Shown here: positions 22,801-33,744 of the stretch, one piece after another
Position numbering within the stretch: position 1 is the first letter of the stretch
How the letters are laid out: every line of letters begins with the position of its first letter
Source of the DNA: Membranipora membranacea
Lineage: Eukaryota; Bryozoa; Gymnolaemata; Cheilostomatida; Membraniporidae
Direction of reading: 5' to 3'
Length of the DNA: 64,000 bases
Assembly: GCA_914767715.1 (NCBI GenBank)
Contig: OU612071.1
Span: 12,013,493-12,077,492, forward strand
The notes under the pieces: model-generated
The model's database searches: none
What the model was told of the DNA's origin: nothing
Seen by the model: the letters and a program-made list of their open reading frames with translations, nothing else
Made by a program: the position numbers and the translations under genes

Positions 22801-25800
22801 CCAAATTTATTTCCCTACCATACCCCGGTAAGTCTTAATGGTGCTGAATCTTAATAATGACAATCTCAGTATACAGTTAATTTTTCTCAAGATATAGGCA
22901 ATTTCAATATTATTTTGAGACTAGCTTCTATCTACAATGGGAATATGAGGCCATTCTCGCAATCTAATATTCGATTTCTCTGGATTGCAGCTATGTCACT
23001 CGAGAGATTTGAAACAAAGATCAGCAACCAAGCGACCGAAATTGCCAATTTCAGAACGGATTTGCAAGCAGCCGACGATCGATACAAAGGTACATTCAAA
23101 TGCCAAAACTATTTCCCTGTTACACCCCGATAAGTCTTAATGGTGCTGATTCTAATTAATGAAAGTCTCAGTATACAGTAAATTTTTCTCAAGATATAGG
23201 CAATTTCAATACTATTTGGAGACTAGCTTCTATCTACAATGGGAATATGAGGCCATTCTCGCAATCTAATCTCATTTTCTTTGGATTGCAGCTATGTCAC
23301 TCGAGATATTGGAACTAAAGATCAGTAACCAAGCAACTGACATTGCAAACCTCAGAACAGATTCACAAGCAGCCGATACTTCAATGATCGTAGACATCAC
23401 ATCGCTAAATGAATCTATAAATCATGAAATCTCACTTCTACATACCATGTTGGAAGGAACGGATAACGCCTCTGACAGCATGTTGTTCCACAAAGCTAAG
23501 TCACATCCTTCCACACCCTCGATAGAGATGATTGACCTACTGCACACCAAGGTTGAGAATATGAGCACTGCAATAGTTGAGGTTCAAGACTTCCTCCATA
23601 GCGCTACAGCACTCATGACATCAATCAATGAATTGGGTTCAAGGGACAGAAATCTATTGTATACTCAACTAAACAACTTAGAAATTCATCTAAATGGTAC
23701 AAGCCGTGATCAGCAGAATATGCGAGAAAGCATCAACTCCTTGAACACACAGTTAGATAACCTGGAAAAATCCACACCTACGGCAATGGATGAAAGCTTG
23801 CAAAACTTCGCGAAAATCTTCAACAAGACGCTTGAAAACATTGAATCAAAGATGAACCAACACATTGCGATGATGGAGTCAATAAATGACACGGCCTCGG
23901 CTCAGAGGAACTCCTTGTACATACAGTTGAACGAGATGATGGCCTCAATGAACGATTCGGCCTCGGCTGAGAGGAACTCCTTGTATGTGCAGTTAGAAAA
24001 CCTGGATAAGTCCACTACAATGGCAATGGCTGAAACCTCCCAACACATCTCGAACATCAACATGACAATTAATCAACAGACAGCAATGATGGAGTTGATG
24101 AATGACTCAGCGATGGTTGAGAGGAAAACCTTGTACACACATTTAGACAACCTGAATGAGTCAACAACCACGGCGATGGATGAAGCCGCTCGAAACATCT
24201 CGAACATCAGCTTGAAAATTAATGAACAGACATCAATGTTTGAGTTGATGAATGATTCGGCCTCCGCTGAGAGAAACTCCTTGTACATACAGTTAGAAAA
24301 CCTGAATGATTCAACAACAACGGCGATGGATCAGTTGTATACTCAACGAAACACCTTCTTAACACATCTTAATGAGCTCACAACAATAGCGATTGATGAA
24401 AACATGGACTTCTCAAGTGCCTCTGCTTTGGTACAACCCTACTTTTGTAAGTTAATTGAGTCATTCATATGCAGTTTGATCCCACGTTTCGAATCGGAGG
24501 CATCTAATGATTTGTCCGATTCTGATATGAATGAATGCGATTTTCCTGATAAATTTTAGGTTATGTATTATGAAACGCAGCCATAGGTCATCCTTGTTGG
24601 GACAATTCTGGCAGGAAGAGCGTCCATGAGCAAGGGCTCCTGTGTACCAAAATTAGTCATTGGGTCATTATCAAGTTGTCATTATGCATTGCTGGCCCGT
24701 AGTACTCATGTTAAACACTAGGTTCCGCTCCAAAAGTGTGTCATTGGTTACCATATTTTGTCACGATATCAAATCAATCATCCTCTAGCAGTCCATTGTG
24801 TCGAAACTATAATGGAAAGGGATGTCGATCATTGTGCTCGAAATTTACTGAGAACTTTGCGTGTTTTTCTGCTCATGCAATGCAATCAAGACTTTATTGA
24901 TAATGTCCAATAACCATGACCTTTTGCTAAAAGACCTTTCATAGAGCCATGATTCTTGGCTAGATGCTAAAGTGGATTATGATCTCATCACTGAGGTTGG
25001 GCACCTTAACTCTATTGTGCTATTCTCCGGCACTTTCGCATAATTATGTGGCCTTTATGGCGATCCCTCATGTCGATCCTCAATGTTGATGCTGTAAAGT
25101 TTGTGATAATCTTCAATGCATTTTTACAACATTAAAACGTCGACGATCAGTACTACATAGGGTGAATAATGATTATAATTATGTTCAAAGGTGGTCAATG
25201 TACCGATGAGTCAAGCCCATGTACACTTGGAGAGTTTGACGAACTCCTCTGTCAGCGGGGTTTCCTGCAGTCGCATAAAAGATATGGGGAAAGAAGTTAT
25301 TCAAATTTACTCCGTTATTCTACAATACTAAAGAATCCAGGATTCAAAGGATTGAGCATAATATTCCATGCGTATGAGGTTCGTTGAGTAATAATAATAA
25401 TAATAAATAATAATAAAATATGCCGAAAAAGATGTGATACAAAATATCAGCCTCAAAGTAAGTCTTCAAGTCTATGCCCCACACTGATAGCTAATGCGTC
25501 TGGTTACGGGACAAATACTCAATAGTGTGTTCAAGCCTACATGCGGTTGAAGCCCTTTTCACCAGATGTTTCTAATAAAATTAGCCATATAATTATACTT
25601 ATTGCTCCAACAATTATTAGCTCAAATCCCATACGTGTACAATCTGCATCTTTTTTTCTTCTTTCGGCCGTTTGATATAATTTCAGAAAATCAGGGACAT
25701 TCTGATCAAAGATTTTCTACTGTTGATCAATAAATTCACAATGGTTTCACACTATTAGAATATATTAGAAGCACTAGTAGTGCAGATCATACAGAGAAAA

Positions 25801-26339
25801 CCGATCCCTTGCCGAGCACTCATTAATTTGTTTTACTATAATAACCCCAAGATGGAAATCTACTCGAATGCGCAATAGTGGCATAATTTGTCGCCCTAGA
25901 TACAAATGTGAGAGCAGTCGCTAATCAAGAGAGAGTATGAGTGTCATATTAATTTATTTTGCATTGCATATTGCTTCATATTATTACGCATTGTCGCTTA
26001 TAGGTAGAAGAAGAATATGACTGGCTGGAAATCGGGATTGCTGATAAACGCTACCAGAGATGCGACAACTCTGTTGATCCTTTGATTTACAACTTTAACG
26101 TTTCAGAGGCTGACGATATCTACGTAACTTTTATGTCTGATTCTTCTGGAATTAGACCTGGTTTTATGATTGAGTTCAACTTCGAATTAATCCCTAATAC
26201 GGAATCAGCATACAAAGCAACCATAGATCATATTAAGTGTATAGTTTATGAATCGCCTCAAGCATTCCCTGATCCCTGGTCAACGGACACTTTCACATCT
26301 TCAACTCCTGAAACCATTGCCGACCCTGACGGCAAGTAA
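19896..26339 (+). CDS. Type II membrane protein with coiled-coil stalk and CUB-like domain (gene 1)
   Basis: Exons: 19896-20094, 21184-21204, 21289-21363, 21724-21804, 22991-23089, 23292-24446, 25191-25378, 26004-26339. They total 2154 nt, 717 aa, all joins in frame. Residues 1-14 are a basic tail (no signal peptide) and 15-39 a hydrophobic helix ending in GACCGLVL, so the C-terminus should be extracellular. Residues 40-543 form a heptad-like stalk with many N-x-S/T sequons and repeats marked by SLYxQL and MNDSAS. Residues 544-717 form a CUB-like domain: cysteines in CGQCTDE and SPCTL, FHAYEV|EEEYDWLEIG across the intron, and a GFMIEFNFEL strand. Exons 2-6 are phase 1-1. The start is at 19896 because an ATG at 19885 opens only a six-codon upstream frame. 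Weak points are exon 2 (21 nt, donor GTTTAAG) and the donor GTTCGT after 25378. It is probably a cell-surface receptor or adhesion protein; the ligand is unknown. Confidence 0.8.
20602..20790. repeat. Head-to-head SINE pair in gene 1 intron 1
   Basis: A minus-strand SINE tail (ACCCAAAGGTGCTGGGAGCTT…AAGCTCCCCCAGTGGGA) is followed by a plus-strand head (GGTGAGATGGCGCTATTGGTTA…GTTGTGGCTCCATT). The paralogue has a similar pair at a different place in its intron 1, so these are independent insertions after gene duplication. Confidence 0.65.
21889..22239. mobile_element. TACCCTATAGGAGTTTA MITE carrying a tRNA-like gene
   Basis: Terminal inverted repeats TACCCTATAGGAGTTTA and its near complement, with TA at the outer edges (mariner-like TA target is possible). 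Inside are a CGCGGCATTTAGGATTCG motif and a tRNA-like unit at about 22044-22126 with GTGTAGTGGTCCAAG and a B box GGTTCGAATCC, followed by TTTTTTTT. The 7-base stem GTCCAAG…CTTGGAC pairs around the anticodon and T arms, but a proper D arm is lost. The same composite is inverted at 39774-40139. Confidence 0.78.
22349..22452. mobile_element. GGGGGTCTTTCAATTAG MITE, internally deleted (gene 1 intron 4)
   Basis: Left end GGGGGTCTTTCAATTAGAA, then ATCACTATTACCCTGCTCAAAATTATCGCT and an abrupt right end (GGCTGTCTTTAATTGTAATACTC). It sits at the same place relative to the spacer exon as the MITE in each gene 2 repeat unit, so it predates the gene duplication. Confidence 0.75.
24450..25190 (+). pseudogene. 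Fossil open frame in the penultimate intron of gene 1
   Basis: The intron contains a frame-broken coding-like stretch shared with gene 2 (46495-46860): an MQCNQD block, NNHDLLLKDLS, and after a shift DYDLITEVGHLNSIVLF. Both paralogues keep the words but break the frame in different places, so it predates their split. The source protein is not recognised. Confidence 0.4.
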
Positions 26340-26505
26340 AATGATATTGTGATGTCTAAGCCTGAGCAATGAGAATACAACTTTAACTGAGTTGTGTAGA
26401 TGAAGTGGTTTTTGGTGTGATGAAACATGTAACGCATTGAAAGCATTGTTGGCGAATACTTTCATGAATGTCTACGGGTTCAGGTTTCAGTTCACAAGAT
26501 TTGAT

Positions 26506-26511
26506 AATAAA
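26506..26511 (+). promoter_or_regulatory. Candidate polyadenylation signal, gene 1
   Basis: AATAAA 167 bases after the gene 1 stop codon. The surrounding stretch (ATGTAGAATGAAAGCCA just after it) is conserved downstream of gene 2. Confidence 0.5.
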
Positions 26512-26559
26512 ACGATACATGTAGAATGAAAGCCAGCTCACTTTATCTCTTCATTGTAA

Positions 26560-26896
26560 AAGCCTAAGTCTAAGTCTAAGTCTTCATTGCGGAGAGGGTT
26601 ACCCCTCTAGAGTACAGGTGCAGGGACCCATGGTACTCAAGCCGCACCCTATGCCCTTGCCCGCCGGAATTCCGGCTACTCTTTATATCGAAGAGGCAGA
26701 GGGGGATATTTTTACTGCATGAGGGGTGTGCAAACACACAGTGGACCTCCGGTAGTTTTAGTCCCATTCCGCAAGGACCTGGCTAGGATGAATGGCGCGC
26801 CAGTACCAAATCAGAAATGACTGCCGGTGCTGGGAATTGAACCTGCACCTCACAGATCGCAAGTCCGCCCCTTAACCATCAGACCACTCCCGACTG
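26560..26896 (-). repeat. Full-length tRNA-derived SINE with (GACTTA)n tail
   Basis: Read on the minus strand: GTCGGGAGTGGTCTGATGG head, A-box TGGTTAAGGGG, B box GGTTCAATTCC, a long conserved-looking body, and at the 3' end (lowest coordinates) three GACTTA units. It is a different family from the 1404-type SINE. The minus-strand frame at 26576-26767 is the SINE body. Confidence 0.8.
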
Positions 26897-27180
26897 TAAG
26901 AGCCTTTACATTGACTTTTATGAACATAGTAATAGAAAAAGAAAGTATACCCATCACTACATCCAGAAAGGTTTTGCACATGTCTTGAGTGCTACACAAA
27001 CCTTTAAGTTAATTACCAACGACAAGTATTGTGAACAATATGGATCTGATAAATTTAAGAACAGTCTAAGTCAATTAATGAGGATTCTCTGTGATAACTT
27101 CTCTCTCCAATATTCCTTGTGAAGTTTTTGCAATGGTTGTAGTGATCAATTAATTCTTCTAAAGTTGAAAGTGACTGACA

Positions 27181-29880
27181 ATGAAAGTCTTACTAAGATG
27201 TGTAGTGGTAGTTGTCTCCCTGTTTTTCAACACTTATATTACAGTTAAGCAGAAAATCCTAGAATTTTCAGGGATCACTCTTTTCTATCTTGTTGGCAAA
27301 GGACATCAATCCTTTTGCACTGGCACAAGCTGTGCTGTTCAACCACAGTTAGGTTTTTTGTCATTAATAGTAACTGTTATAAGGATATACCTTCAATGAT
27401 AAAACAGCGTTCTCCAAGTAAGAAATACTCAGTGTTAAGATGGCTGCAAGGCGAGTTAGTGATATAACAATGTGATATTTGATAATGCGCTGCCCTAACT
27501 CACATTGCAGCTATTGCATTGGGACTTTCACCTTATCATAAAGACTGAAATTGTCAGACAGTGAGTTTGGTTGCAAACATGTACACCACGGTGTAATTCA
27601 TATAAAAAGAAGCCTGATTGATGTTAGTCTAAGTGATCAGACAGCTTCAATGCGAGTTAGTGGTATTACATTATCAACCATTCCCATGGGTGATAATGTA
27701 ATACCACTAACTCGCATTGGAGCCATCTGAGCACGTGGACTAGGTTGATGAATCCATTCAACCAAGAAGAACAAATCTGTGTGCTATGCTGCCATCACAC
27801 TGCTATAAACTAGATCAAGCATGATCCGACTGGCCTGCATTTAGAGTTTTGAGCCACAGCTTGCCATTGTAAATGGGAATGATCGAAATGTGGGTTGGAT
27901 CATACTTGATATAATCGAAGACTCTAACTTGGGTTCGAATCCCGGTGGCCGCAGATTTGTTTCGATGTTATTTTTTCTCAGCTCTATCATGGAAATGGCT
28001 GCATATTTCGTGAATGAGCCAAGAGGTGACAACTCAGCTCGATGAAGGCCGACCTTGAAATTCACATGGAAACATGGTGAATGGCTCCCATCAGTGAGTG
28101 AATTTTCAAAATTCTTCATTTTGATGCGCATATTATATTATTCGGGCGGACAGGCAGTGCGCCTTGCAATGCTATAATTATAATTTTAATACAACCTCTG
28201 ATTTGACCGGTGCCTCTGAGGTAATCTATTAACGGAAACATTCACATAAATTTTACCTTTTTGGTGTGCCGGATCGTCTCAGTCTTGTTAGTTACTTGTT
28301 TTGCTCACAATTCCATGTACTTATTAATTAAATTATTATTGCGCATCGAGCATAGTAATTAACACCCATTATTTTAATTACAGTGGACTAATTCAAAAAG
28401 ATATTTTGTGTGTAAAATGCATTGATATCAAAGGGTCATATTATCGAAAAAGATAATTTTCCTAAGCAGAATGTGCACAAAATCCGAAAAAATATCATAA
28501 TATAAAGTGTCAGCTGCAAAGTCATGGTATCAATACCTCATAAAATCCAACCACAAATCCAACCATCAAATGACAGCTGAAGAAGAAAAAACTAAAAAAA
28601 TACCAAATAGGGTCATAAAAAAACATAATTTGATCAGCAACAAAAAAAGTACATAAGGCTGGAGGAATATAAAAAAAAACGAATATTCTGTGTAGATAAC
28701 AGCGAATAAACTCGACCTTAACCGAATTAACTACCTAGTGATTAGCATACCGAATGCGGTTATAAAATAAGATAAGTTTATAATCAGTTTATCAGCGATG
28801 GAGTCAAGTTGTTTTGTGTCACCCTCGTATACACCACATGGTTACAATATCGCAATGTGGGTTCTCCGGTTTACGGAGTCACCACATTAACTCTCTAAGA
28901 CTGAGATCTGTGCTCACGAGCTTGGTACGATGATTCTCGCTATGTGACACTGTCTTTGTACAATTATCTAGATACGATCTCATTTAATTCGAGCGCAAAA
29001 ATCTGACTCAAGAGCATGTCTTTAAATTCTTATCAAGTCATTTAAAATCAAACGCAATTCAACTTAACACTGCATGTCTTCTTTTAACAAGTTATATTTT
29101 CTATTTAATAATACCATGCATGCTCAATTTAATTCATTTATTCTATTTCCCTATAGAAGTCAACTACTGTACAATAAATGAAATAAATATGACATGTAAA
29201 ACTTTCATGTTTAAAAAGTGACCTGACTCCAAATGAAGATGCAAACAAAGCGCCAGCCTGCCGACCAGAAGGCCGCCAAACAGATCATGATTTTCAATTG
29301 ACAACAATGTTCTTAAATAGTATAAACCCAGACACATTAACAAACTGTTGACACCAATAAGCAAAAAAAAACAAGATTTAAAACACAATTTTCAATTACT
29401 GCAAAAAGAGGGTTGATCCGCAGCAAGAGTGAGTTGGTGTAAGTCAGCCGATGGTGTTTTATGCTAATTCTGCATTGTCTCCGTTGGCGCCACCTTTACT
29501 GCGTTGTCACGGTTGTGGCGTTAGGTGGTACGGGCTAAAATTAGCATTTTTAATTTAATTGAATTGCGTGACCTCGACTTGAAGTTTAATGTCCTGACTG
29601 TTAACAGCGTGTCCTCGAGTCGAGGTTGAGTGTACTACTGATGATGATATGAATATTGAATATTGTCTGACGTTGTTATCCTATGGTGGTTTTCCCTGGC
29701 TAGATATGTCTGCTACTGTGGATCGGACAGCAATACGGGATCAGTCACGTCTCGTAATCATAGTATATACAAATCTGTCTACAAAAGAAGCAGTGATATA
29801 TTATGGATAAGATAGCAATCGCAAAAGCTTCTGATGTTTTATTGAAAGAAATCAATTAAAAAGTCTGAGCACAGAAAAGG
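27181..29880. other. Intergenic stretch; hairpins and a tRNA-like B box only
   Basis: No gene was recognised. The start (GTTGAAAGTGACTGACAA at 27163) is homologous to the 3' flank of gene 2 at about 48567. An isolated B box GGTTCGAATCCCGG at 27924 suggests a SINE remnant. The open frame at 27181-27399 lacks any supporting feature. Confidence 0.5.
27437..27730. repeat. Two related hairpins (foldback element)
   Basis: The strong hairpin has arms 27637-27676 and 27691-27730, pairing at 37 of 40 positions around a 14-base loop containing CCCATGGG. A weaker relative lies at about 27440-27525 with CTGCAAGGCGAGTTAG facing CTAACTCACATTGCAG. They look like two copies of one palindromic element at different decay stages. 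Confidence 0.85.
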
Positions 29881-29884
29881 AGAC

Positions 29885-30335
29885 TCTGTGTGAGCTGGAA
29901 CGGGTATTGAACCCGATCGTAACCAGTGGGTTTAACCACCTCTGATCAGTACCGGGACGAGTCGGGTTTTACCTTTTCGGGTTTTAACTTCCTCAGGCCT
30001 AGCTTGTGAATTCATATACACTACCAACTTGTAATTACTAGCTGGTCATAGCACTGCCTGCACCAAGACTCAATCCCGGGACCTCATGCTACATTGGAAA
30101 TGAATGCTATATGCTCATAACAACAGCTTTTAGTCATAATTATGCTGTGATCATTTAACATTTCAACATTACATAAAGCTTTCTTCAGACATCTATAAAT
30201 CAAAATAAATCATTATACTTGACAGAAAATGATGAAATTTAGTCTTAACATAGCTCCTTATGTCTAGATGAGAATTTACAAACTGAATCAAACTTAATAC
30301 AGCAGTCTTTTATCCAATAGATATATTGGCTTAAA
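29885..30335 (+). repeat. Dispersed repeat, inverted relative to 42838-43010
   Basis: The part from about 30110 (AAAGCTTTCTTCAGACATCTATAA, CTTGACAGAA, TATGTCTAGATGA, TTACAAACTGAATCAAACTT) matches the reverse complement of 42838-43010. The upstream part has a tRNA-like minus-strand unit with ACGAGTCGGGT motifs also seen at 42680 and 43190. Confidence 0.7.
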
Positions 30336-30704
30336 GTTTTTGTTTCAAAAAGCATGACGTGCTTTGGGTCCCAAGCGCTTTTATAGTAGCCACTGTACAT
30401 GTACTGTACATTAGTTATTTTCTATGATATCAAAACGTCACTTCGTCAAAAAACGAGTTCTTGTCATAGGAGACAAAAATTAATTCAGTACCATAAACAA
30501 GGGACGTAAACATGGTTCGCTTACGAAAACAGAGGGAAACGACAATGGTTGTTTTCCAAGTTAGCTACCAAAACATTCAAAATCCGGTGAAGAAGAATTG
30601 TCTGAGCTCCACTGTCTCTACATATTTCGCACCCCATCCCGTCCTTGACGAGGTCATCTGATTTATATGTTACACACTCATAGACCATATATTGAATATT
30701 CATT

Positions 30705-30930
30705 AATTTTTGTGGACCTCATTGTGGCTCAACAGAGTTGTCTACACTTCACACATGAAATCAGATGATAGATCATGCTGTTATCAGGTAACACAAGCAG
30801 ACAATCTGAACAAAGCAAGGGCTTTATACACAACCACTTGAAGAAAAAGTCATTTTCACTGACAGAGGCTATGTCTGTGTAAAATCAATGAACTTTGTTT
30901 GAAAACAATCTCACCTAACATTTGTATACC
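30705..30930 (-). repeat. Dispersed repeat related to 5420-5830
   Basis: The reverse complement of 30705-30810 matches 5490-5595 (CAACTCTGTTGAG, TTTCATGTG, ACCTGATAAC, TTCAGATTGTCTGCTT). Confidence 0.65.
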
Positions 30931-31019
30931 AGGGCTGTTCAATCCTTAACTCCTTATTCACTATCATCTCTAAATGTGCAGTCAAGGAGTACTTCTTCTT
31001 TATACAGTCTAACCACTCA

Positions 31020-31400
31020 TAGGTTGATGTAAGACTAAAGAGGAGTTAGCTATACCAAGGAGTTGGAGACTCCTAGGTTGATGTAAGACTAAAGAGGAGT
31101 TACTGTTAGCTATACCAAGGAGTTGGAGACTCCTAGGCTGATGTTAGACTAAAGAGGAGTTAGGCTTGGTATAGCTAGGCTTGGTATAGCTAACTGAGTT
31201 AGCTATACCAAGGAGTTGGAGATTCCTAGGTTGGTGTAAGACTAAAGAGGAGTTGGCTATACCAAGGAGTTGGAGACTCCTAGGTTGGTGTAAGACTAAA
31301 GAGGAGTTGGCTATACCAAGGAGTTGGAGACTCCTAGGTTGATGTTAGACTAACAGAGGTCAGGAGCTAGTTATACCAAGGAGTTAGAGACTCTAGTCTA
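31020..31400. repeat. Minisatellite, ~57-60-bp unit
   Basis: About six imperfect units built from CTATACCAAGGAGTTGGAGA, CTCCTAGGTTG-TGTAAGACT and AAAGAGGAGTTAG. One unit boundary (about 31165-31212) is inverted, giving a local palindrome of TTGGTATAGC and GCTATACCAA. A short unrelated (AT)n(GT)n tract follows at 31459-31487. Confidence 0.92.
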
Positions 31401-31606
31401 ACTCCAGTCCTTGGTTATTATACATACACACCACTCCCTTGGTCGAACTGTTTTATATCATTATATATATATATATATGTGTGTGTCACTCATCGTATTG
31501 GTTTAACTAAATGATGAAAGTGCACCTTCACAAACTATACACTGTGACTGTGACTATAATTGATAGAATGTTTATAAATAATAATGTAATTTAATACGTG
31601 AGTTAG

Positions 31607-31690
31607 GGATCGGGAAAAGCTCAGTTGGTAGAGCCTTGGACTCTTGACTGCAAGGTAGTGGGTTCGATCCTCAGTGGTGCTCTCCGGTGC
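31607..31690 (+). repeat. tRNA-like sequence (SINE head)
   Basis: AGCTCAGTTGGTAGAGC forms a good D arm and GGTTCGATCC a good B box, separated by normal tRNA spacing. The anticodon stem (CCTTG…CAAGG) has a 12-base loop and no acceptor stem closes, so it is a SINE or tRNA relic, not a working tRNA. It abuts the MITE at 31699. Confidence 0.6.
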
Positions 31691-31698
31691 AACCTCCT

Positions 31699-31959
31699 GG
31701 GGGGTCTTTCAATAAGAAAGAGCCAAAATCGTAATCTGATCGCTCACTCACTTAGCGAGCGATACCTGCTATGGCTCTCGCTTTCAGATCGCTCTCGCTT
31801 TCAGATCGCTCACTCATTGATGGAACTATATACATTCTGAGTGAGCGACCTGGGAGCGATTTCGTCTAATTGAAAGACCAAGTGAGTGATAATTTTGAGC
31901 GATGTGATAGTGATAACTTGCTTTAGTAAAGCATCGCTCTTCCCAATTGAAAGACCCCC
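31699..31959. mobile_element. GGGGGTCTTTCAATAAG MITE (complete)
   Basis: Both termini are present (GGGGTCTTTCAATAAGAA … CAATTGAAAGACCCCC), with a short internal duplication of GCTCTCGCTTTCAGATC. The 31625-31840 frame is SINE plus MITE sequence. Confidence 0.88.
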
Positions 31960-32628
31960 AGATTAACAATTTGTGTTTTCGACTTGAAACCTGAAACAGG
32001 AAAACCAAAGACTAGTGCAGCTTGATAAAGTATATACCACAATAAATCACTAACTAACTAGGCACTAAAACATGCATAGTATGCATGCAATCCTACAGCA
32101 ATAATACTAGCCTGTCTTGACAAGCTAAATAGCCTACCTTAATACCTGCTGGCATTACATTGGCAGCAGCATTAGTCGGATCTTTTTGACCGATCAATGA
32201 GGCATAGCACACCTATTTACGGGTCCCACTCATATCTTTTCGTTGTGATACATTGAATAGACTAGGCCCCTATTTCTTGTCGTTCAACTAACGGATTGTT
32301 CACTTTTAATCAAAGTTGCATTTTGTTATCCAGTGGTTTTATTCACTTTTCATGTTAAATGCCAACTTAGCAGTCCCAAAAATTAAAATGTCAATATCAA
32401 GCTAATGTAATTTATGTGATGGTAAGACAGGCAGGGCATATTAGGAGATAAAGAAGAGAGAATCGGGTGGCAGGGTTTACGCCATGATCGGTCACTTGGA
32501 CTTGCAAGCCTGTATTTCGCCCATATCCAGTCATGAACCACCCAAAACCTATAACGGAGTATCCATTCAACCATACATCCAATAATCCAACTCAATCTCC
32601 AGTTAACCTTGTACATAGTTAGTAGTAG

Positions 32629-32770
32629 GAGGTGGCTCAGTCGATTAGAGCGCCGTTCCTTTATTTAGCATGGATATGTTGACGGTTGTGGGTTCGAATC
32701 CCACTAAGTCCATCGGCTATTGGGGTTCTGCTGGCCCCCAGGTGTGCTCCGACCTGCCTGGTAACAGAGA
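32629..32770 (+). repeat. tRNA-derived SINE
   Basis: A-box region GTGGCTCAGTCGATTAGAGCG, B box GGTTCGAATCC, then a GC-rich body (CCCCCAGGTGTGCTCCGACC). The overlapping frames at 32661-33014 derive from this repeat. Confidence 0.68.
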
Positions 32771-33052
32771 GCAATCTGGCACAGATATTGCGGCCTCGCC
32801 AATAAGGCAACCACATTTTCGCCGTCCATGCTTTGGGATGTGGCTTGTGATGAGACAACTGATTTTAATCAACTTTTTTTCAATCAAAGAGTCAGCTTCC
32901 AGTTCCCCTGAGGTTTTATGGCATTTATTACTGCGGTATTATCATAATAAGATCAGGCTTTGTAAAAGCTACAAACAGTTTTTTTTGGAAGCGGTTAGCA
33001 CTGGGCCTAGATAGGAAGCCTTTAAATTAGAATAAGGGATGCTTTAAGAAAG

Positions 33053-33215
33053 AAAAATATCACTATCACATTGCTCAAAATTACCATTCACTTGGTCTTG
33101 GGGCTCCCAAATCGCTCACTCAGAATGTATATAGTTCCAACAATGAGTGAGCAATTTCTGAGGTAGCGTTCATTAAGTGAGCGACACAGATTGCGTTTTT
33201 GGCTGTTTTTAGTAT
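33053..33215. mobile_element. GGGGGTCTTTCAATTAG MITE, both ends worn
   Basis: Inner part of the family in inverted orientation: ATCACTATCACATTGCTCAAAATTA, TCGCTCACTCAGAATGTATA, AGTGAGCGACACAGATTGC. The termini are not recognisable. Confidence 0.7.
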
Positions 33216-33447
33216 ATTTATGTGTATATAGTGTATGACCATTGTTTGTATGATGGAATATTTATGCTAATTTTGTTTCAATTTTCACGATTATCAGCTT
33301 TGAGAAGACCCTGAGTAGGTCTGTAGACATATGTGTCCAGAGAGGAGGAGTAATGATCCATCACTGCCCAGGATCAAGAAAAAATGTGATAAACCTCTGG
33401 CCCGAAGTCCTTTTCATTAGATAACCTTCCTCATCAAAACCTAGAGC

Positions 33448-33545
33448 AAGTTTGATCCATTTTCCCTCATTGGACATCCCCCCCCCCCATACTGACACAC
33501 CGGTTGAGGGGGGCAATTCCAATGAGGGAAAAATGGATCAAACTT
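33448..33545. repeat. Hairpin with C-run centre
   Basis: Arms 33448-33474 and 33518-33545 (AAGTTTGATCCATTTTCCCT and complement) are almost perfectly paired. A poly-C run and a GAGGGGGGC face each other inside. The outer CAAAACC motifs are direct, not inverted. Confidence 0.85.
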
Positions 33546-33744
33546 GATCTAATCAAAACCAGGGCTCCAGTAGGGCCTATTGGCTCTTTCTCAAATTTAC
33601 ACTGTTTGAGGCTATAGTAGCACTTTAGTGGTTGTGATATTTGCTGAGGTAAAATAAATGGTGAATCAAAGCCAATTATCGTATTATTCAGAGATCGCCC
33701 CCACCCCAAATTCAGGGCACAATGATATGAAATTTGAGCATTAC

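Noticed and set aside
31607-31690. Functional tRNA gene
   Set aside because: D arm and B box are present, but the anticodon loop is 12 bases and no acceptor stem closes.
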